In this document: piece after piece, positions 6,176 to 9,667 of the stretch | Layout of the letters: every line of letters starts with the position of its first letter | How positions within the stretch are numbered: position 1 is the stretch's first letter | DNA from: CALXSC01 sp035470525 | Lineage (GTDB): Bacteria; Pseudomonadota; Alphaproteobacteria; Rickettsiales; UBA1997 | DNA length: 9,667 nucleotides | Direction: 5' to 3' | Assembly: GCA_035470525.1 (NCBI GenBank) | Contig: DATIQT010000116.1 | Span: 1-9,667, forward strand | Program-made: the position numbers and the translations under genes | The notes under the pieces: model-generated | What the model was told of the DNA's origin: nothing | Database searches by the model: none | What the model saw: the letters and a program-made list of their open reading frames with translations, nothing else

Positions 6176-6364
6176 TATAGTCAAACAACTTTCACTTAAC
6201 CACTAAATAAACCTAACTTTTGCAAAAATATACGAGGAGATTTAAAATTTTATTGCGATAGCTTATAACTTAATACGGTGAGACAATAAAATTTTAGAGC
6301 GACAAAGTATATTAAAGCAAAAGTTAGGTTTAGTTGGTGGTTAAGTGAAAGTTGTTTGACTATA
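6176..6364 (+). mobile_element. Palindromic MITE-like element, copy 2 (intact)
   Basis: A 189 bp element with perfect 28 bp terminal inverted repeats starting TATAGTCAAACAACTTTCAC and ending with the reverse complement. Inner arms also pair: CCTAACTTTTGC (about 6212-6223) with GCAAAAGTTAGG, and TAAAATTTTATTG with CAATAAAATTTTA. The whole element can therefore fold into one long hairpin with a ~30 base loop. The outermost TA on both sides fits a TA target duplication, as with IS630/Tc1-mariner transposition, though that family link is inferred. There is no open reading frame of note. It fills most of the 328 bp gap between ybeY and the thyX-like gene, both on the plus strand, and may act on transcript ends. 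The arms are more symmetric than in copies 1 and 3. Confidence 0.88.
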
Positions 6365-6377
6365 ATTATCTATCCTC

Positions 6378-6406
6378 TTGTCTTTTTTGTTTTTTTATTG
6401 TTTAAT
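6378..6406 (+). promoter_or_regulatory. Possible promoter for the thyX-like gene
   Basis: TTGTCT (6378-6383), a 17 bp spacer, then TTTAAT (6401-6406), lying just outside the right end of the palindromic element and 25 bp before the ATG. Both boxes are imperfect. Confidence 0.35.
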
Positions 6407-6431
6407 CTAAATAGTAACTAATACAAAAAAT

Positions 6432-7772
6432 ATGATAAAAGTTTCTTTAATAGCAAAAACAAGTGAGACACCAACTAATCTAATCAGCCATGCCGCAAAA
6501 ACATGCTATACATCAAAAGTTCCAGAAATGGGAAATACTATGGATGTTGAAAACAATCTTTTCAAAACCGGTCATCATACAACATTGCAACATAATTATT
6601 ATACATTTAATATTGAAGGATTATCAATTTCTTCTACAATTTTTGGATTACACTTAACACATCCTTTTTACAATACAGATCAAAGATCTGGTAGGTTTTC
6701 TAAAATGTATGCAAAACCAGACTTTGAAGAAATTAAATCATATATTTTAAAATATTGGCCTAATTGTGATATTGAAAATATTTTATCTTTTATTAAAAAA
6801 GGAACTGAAATTTATCAAGCAAATATAGAAAAAGCTACACAAGTAGCTATAGATTTTATAAAGGAAGAAAGACCTTTTGCTACTGAAGAATATATTACAA
6901 TGAACGCTCCAAAAATAGCACAAGAACAATTAAGAATGTTCATCTCAACAATAGCACCAACAGCACTAGATATTAGTGTTAATTTATCAGTAATAACTGC
7001 TTTATGGAGGAGTGCTTGGTCTCTTGAAATGAGAGAAATCACAAACCAAATGAGAGATTTAATATTGAATGAATATGCAGATTTAGCTTATATGTTTAAT
7101 GAAGAACATAGAAGAAATGATAATTGGTCACCTAAAATGGATTTTACAAATCCATCAATATTAAAAGAACCGCAATTACTCGGATTTGATATTGAGTTAT
7201 TAGAAGATTTAAATTTAAAATCCATCGCAAAAGACAGTGTTGATTTAAGATATTTCACACCGGAAAATATGAATAATACTTTATCATTTATCAAATCAAG
7301 AATAGAAGTTTCTTTAGCCACTATGGGACAAGACCAAAGACACAGAACAATAAAAAGAGGAATACCAGAACTAAACGGTCATTTTTATCTTCCTCCAATT
7401 TTAGAAAAAATTGGTCTGGAAAAAACAGCTCAAGATTTTTTGAATGAATATACAGAATTAATTAAAAATCTTGATAAAAATTTAGCTCTTGCAATAGCCC
7501 CTTATGGAATTATGTCAACATATTCAAAGTATGCCGATTTAAATGGCGCAATCCACGAACAAGAAAAAAGATTATGTTGGTCAGCACAAGAAGAAATTTA
7601 TAATTTAAGCAGACAATTACATGAAAAATTATTACAAAGTGGAAATGATGAAATAGCAGAATTAATGACTCCAGCTTGTTATAAAAAAGCTTGTATTGAA
7701 GGAAGAAGATATTGTGGCAGAGATGTATCAAAACTTAAAAATGATAAAAATATTCCGAGAAGAAAGATTTAA
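6432..7772 (+). CDS. thyX: Two-domain ThyX-like FAD-dependent thymidylate synthase
   Basis: A 446 aa protein, about twice the usual ThyX length (~220-290 aa), with two ThyX-like halves (about 1-235 and 250-446). ThyX makes dTMP from dUMP using FAD, NADPH and methylene-tetrahydrofolate. In half 1, LQHNYYTFNIEG and DQRSGRFS (83-90) match the dUMP-side part of the ThyX signature, but the RHR triplet is changed to THP (76-78). In half 2, RHR is kept (QDQRHRT, 300-306), but the following NExSxRY part is replaced by PELNGHFY. SAQEEI near the C-terminus matches the family's AQxEIR helix. Long ThyX forms are known, for example in chlamydiae. The ATG has no Shine-Dalgarno sequence. The gene follows copy 2 of the palindromic element and precedes glyQS by 64 bp. 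Family membership is secure; activity is likely but not certain. Confidence 0.85.
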   Translation: MIKVSLIAKTSETPTNLISHAAKTCYTSKVPEMGNTMDVENNLFKTGHHTTLQHNYYTFNIEGLSISSTIFGLHLTHPFYNTDQRSGRFSKMYAKPDFEEIKSYILKYWPNCDIENILSFIKKGTEIYQANIEKATQVAIDFIKEERPFATEEYITMNAPKIAQEQLRMFISTIAPTALDISVNLSVITALWRSAWSLEMREITNQMRDLILNEYADLAYMFNEEHRRNDNWSPKMDFTNPSILKEPQLLGFDIELLEDLNLKSIAKDSVDLRYFTPENMNNTLSFIKSRIEVSLATMGQDQRHRTIKRGIPELNGHFYLPPILEKIGLEKTAQDFLNEYTELIKNLDKNLALAIAPYGIMSTYSKYADLNGAIHEQEKRLCWSAQEEIYNLSRQLHEKLLQSGNDEIAELMTPACYKKACIEGRRYCGRDVSKLKNDKNIPRRKI

Positions 7773-7836
7773 ATTATTCTTTACTTTTACTAATTTTTTT
7801 TTAACATTAAAGAATTATCAATATCTGAAAGTACAA

Positions 7837-9201
7837 ATGCAAGAAAAGAAAATGGAAGACATAGTGTCATTATGTAAAAAAAGAGGGTTTATTTTCCCCA
7901 GTTCTAGTATATATGGTGGGCTTCAAGGCGTTTATGATTTTGGACCTTTAGGTGTTGAATTAAAAAAGAACTTAAGAGAAGCTTGGTGGAAAAGTATGGT
8001 TTATGAAAGAGAGGATATAGAAGGACTTGATTCTGCTATATTAACTAATCCATTAACTTTAAGACATTCAGGACATGAAACTACTTTTACTGATCCATTA
8101 GTTGATTGCAAGAAATGTAAATGCAGAATGAGAGCTGATAAACTAAAAGAAGCTGGAAAATGTGATTATTGTGGTTCTACTGATTTAACTGAACCAAGAA
8201 ATTTTAATTTAATGTTTAAAACAAATGTTGGTCCTATTGATGATGGTAGTAGTTTTGCTTATTTAAGACCAGAAACAGCACAAGGTATTTTTACAAACTT
8301 TAGAAATGTTTTAGATACAACATCAAGAACATTACCATTTGGTATTGCGCAAGTCGGAAAAGCTTTTAGAAACGAAATTACTCCAAAAAATTTCTTATTT
8401 AGAGTTAGAGAGTTTGAACAAATGGAAATGGAATTTTTTGTTGAGCCTGGTACTGATGAAGATTGGCATAGATATTGGCTAGAAAGCCGTGTTAAATGGT
8501 GGCTACAACAAGGTTTAGCTAAAGAGAATTTAAAATTACAACCTCAAACCAAAGCAGAATTAGCACATTATTCTAAAGCTACAACGGATATTTTATATAA
8601 ATTTCCTCATGGATTTGATGAAATTGAAGGTGTTGCGAATAGACAAGATTTTGATTTAGGTTCTCACACAAAAAATCAAGAAGAATTTAAAATAAATGCC
8701 AAAGTCCCTGAGAATAAAGATTCAAACACGAAACTTAACTTTTTGAAAGTTGATATGAAAGAAAGTTTTATACCTTTTGTAATTGAACCTTCTGCTGGTT
8801 TGGATAGGGGTTTATTAGCTATACTAGTTGAAGCGTATAATGTGGAGAAAGTTGGTGAAGATGAAAGAATAGTTATGAAATTTGCAAAGCACCTTGCTCC
8901 TGTAAAAGTTGCAATTATACCTTTAGCTAAAAATAATGAAAAAATTGTAGGAAAGTGTCATGAAATTAAAGAAATATTGCAAAAACTTGGTATAGGTAGG
9001 ATTAGATATGAAGATACTGGAAATGTTGGAAAAGCCTATAGAAGAAATGACGAAATCGGAACCCCGCTTTGTATTACTGTTGATTTTGAAACATTTGAAA
9101 AAGAGCCAGAAAGTATAACTATTAGAGATAGAGATACTATGAAACAGATTAGAATTAATATTGCCGATCTTAAGGATTATATTTTAAATTATTTTTACTA
9201 A
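7837..9201 (+). CDS. glyQS: Glycyl-tRNA synthetase, single-chain (alpha2) type
   Basis: A 454 aa class II aminoacyl-tRNA synthetase that charges tRNA-Gly. The start of the domain reads MEDIVSLCKKRGFIFPSSS and YGGLQGVYDFGPLGVELK. A zinc-ribbon insertion has C91-x2-C94 and C109-x2-C112. RPETAQGIF (144-152) is a family hallmark. Motif 2 includes GKAFRNEI and FRVREFEQMEMEFF (188-201). Motif 3 is EPSAGLDR (317-324). The anticodon-binding domain begins LAPVKVAIIPL and contains YRRNDEIGTP. The ATG at 7837 gives the usual N-terminus; the reading frame stays open back to 7696 but that part overlaps the thyX-like gene and is not conserved. An ATG at 7852 is also possible. Most alphaproteobacteria use the unrelated two-subunit GlyQ/GlyS enzyme, so this type is unexpected. 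No clear terminator follows. Confidence 0.96.
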   Translation: MQEKKMEDIVSLCKKRGFIFPSSSIYGGLQGVYDFGPLGVELKKNLREAWWKSMVYEREDIEGLDSAILTNPLTLRHSGHETTFTDPLVDCKKCKCRMRADKLKEAGKCDYCGSTDLTEPRNFNLMFKTNVGPIDDGSSFAYLRPETAQGIFTNFRNVLDTTSRTLPFGIAQVGKAFRNEITPKNFLFRVREFEQMEMEFFVEPGTDEDWHRYWLESRVKWWLQQGLAKENLKLQPQTKAELAHYSKATTDILYKFPHGFDEIEGVANRQDFDLGSHTKNQEEFKINAKVPENKDSNTKLNFLKVDMKESFIPFVIEPSAGLDRGLLAILVEAYNVEKVGEDERIVMKFAKHLAPVKVAIIPLAKNNEKIVGKCHEIKEILQKLGIGRIRYEDTGNVGKAYRRNDEIGTPLCITVDFETFEKEPESITIRDRDTMKQIRINIADLKDYILNYFY

Positions 9202-9214
9202 ATTTATAATTATT

Positions 9215-9239
9215 TATTAGACCTCCTGCAAATAAAATT
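9215..9239 (+). repeat. Short intergenic motif, TATTAGACC type, copy 3
   Basis: TATTAGACCTCCTGCA followed by AATAAAATT begins 13 bp after the glyQS stop. It parallels the motif after rnhB (TATTAGACC, three bases, TGCA, TAAAATTTT), with two extra bases here. It forms the outer left edge of the foldback element and may be that element's terminus. Confidence 0.4.
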
Positions 9240-9469
9240 TTTCCTCAAAAAATAATTTCTACAAAAAGACAAGGATATTTCAAAGTATTTAATAGAAATA
9301 GTATACTTATACATTTCGTTGTTAAATACTTTAAAATTCCGAGGGTGTTGCTTGTTTTCGCACTTCACTTCGTTCAGTGGAAAGACTACACCTTCCCCGC
9401 GAAGAACGAGCGGTTGGAAACAAGCATTTGAAGTAGAAATTAGAATTTTGAGGAAAATTATTTTAAAAT
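9215..9469. repeat. Nested foldback element with GC-rich core
   Basis: A ~255 bp non-coding stretch with several inverted repeats inside each other. The outer arms are 9237-9262 (TTTTTCCTCAAAAAATAATT onward) and 9433-9458, matching at most positions and ending TTTCTAC/GTAGAAA. The inner pair is TGCTTGTTT (9349-9357) with AAACAAGCA (9418-9426). Inside that, TTCGC (9357-9361) pairs with GCGAA (9399-9403), and a small TTCACT...AGTGGAA hairpin sits at about 9365-9383. A side hairpin AAGTATTTAA (9283-9292) / TTAAATACTT (9323-9332) lies in the left half. The core at ~9340-9425 is visibly richer in G and C than its surroundings. The element abuts copy 3 of the MITE-like element. It resembles a palindromic repeat or structured RNA; no family is recognised. 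Confidence 0.55.
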
Positions 9470-9657
9470 TATAGTCAAACAACTTTCACTTAACCACTAA
9501 ATAAACCGCTTTTGCAAAAATATACAAGGAGATTTAAAATTTTATTGCGATAGCATACAACTTAATACGGTGAGACAATAAAATTTTAGAGCGACGAAGG
9601 GTGATTAAGGTAAAAGTTAGGTTTAGTTGGTGGTTAAGTGAAAGTTGTTTGACTATA
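9470..9657 (+). mobile_element. Palindromic MITE-like element, copy 3
   Basis: A 188 bp copy in the same orientation as copy 2, with the same termini (TATAGTCAAAC...GTTTGACTATA) and terminal inverted repeats. It shares with copy 1 the CGC variant (AAACCGCTTTTG) in its left arm. Its right arm has drifted (GAAGGGTGATTAAGG where copy 2 has AAAGTATATTAAAGC), which weakens pairing there. It is inserted at the right edge of the nested foldback element, with an outer TA on both sides. Only 10 bases of unrelated sequence follow before the window ends. Confidence 0.88.
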
Positions 9658-9667
9658 AGTATTGAAA

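Noticed and set aside
6225..6260. Shine-Dalgarno-like GAGGAGA inside the palindromic element as the start of a small gene
   Set aside because: No ATG or sensible short frame follows; nearby TTG and ATT frames stop within a few codons.
7696..7836. Longer N-terminus for glycyl-tRNA synthetase
   Set aside because: It overlaps the end of the thyX-like gene and is unlike the conserved family N-terminus.
9210..9482. Minus-strand open frame of 90 codons after glyQS
   Set aside because: It runs through the foldback element and into the end of MITE copy 3, has no recognisable domain, and its start lies in the repeat terminus.
1..9657. Repeated sequences as a CRISPR array
   Set aside because: The repeats are ~188 bp palindromes kilobases apart, with no regular spacers and no cas genes.

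Overview
The window is about 9.7 kb of AT-rich bacterial chromosome, densely packed with housekeeping genes and punctuated by short non-coding mobile repeats. The gene order rpmF-plsX-fabH, a cysteine-free L32 protein, and ThyX as the thymidylate synthase all fit a low-GC proteobacterium, most likely an AT-rich alphaproteobacterium (host-associated or reduced-genome type). This is an inference from gene content. A single-chain alpha2-type glycyl-tRNA synthetase is unusual for that group and keeps the placement open.

Layout. (1) 1-155: truncated copy of a ~188 bp palindromic, MITE-like element. (2) 188-2109, minus strand: a histidine-phosphatase (phosphoglycerate mutase family) gene, then an exported intradiol-dioxygenase-like gene, then rnhB, which overlaps the dioxygenase-like gene by 20 bp. 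A consensus-like sigma70 promoter (TTGACA-17-TACAAT) lies upstream of the phosphatase gene. (3) 2232-3290, plus strand, divergent: an orphan protein resembling the nitrilase-type glutaminase half of NAD+ synthetase, without the synthetase half. (4) 3342-6103, plus strand: rpmF-plsX-fabH-ybeY, tightly spaced (23 bp gap, 1 bp gap, 1 bp overlap), linking ribosomal protein L32, phospholipid and fatty acid initiation, and rRNA maturation. (5) 6176-6364: intact copy 2 of the element. (6) 6432-9201: a long, two-domain ThyX-like thymidylate synthase and glycyl-tRNA synthetase. (7) 9202-9667: a separate, nested foldback element with a locally GC-rich core, followed directly by copy 3 of the 188 bp element.

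Most genes are ordinary core functions. The unusual content is: the three-copy palindromic element with TA-type ends; the second foldback element and a short motif shared by three intergenic regions; the dioxygenase-like exported protein that has lost two of four iron ligands; the glutaminase-only NadE relative; and the tandem ThyX whose two halves each keep a different part of the ThyX signature. No defence system, CRISPR array, rRNA or tRNA gene was seen. No clearly new multi-gene system is supported.
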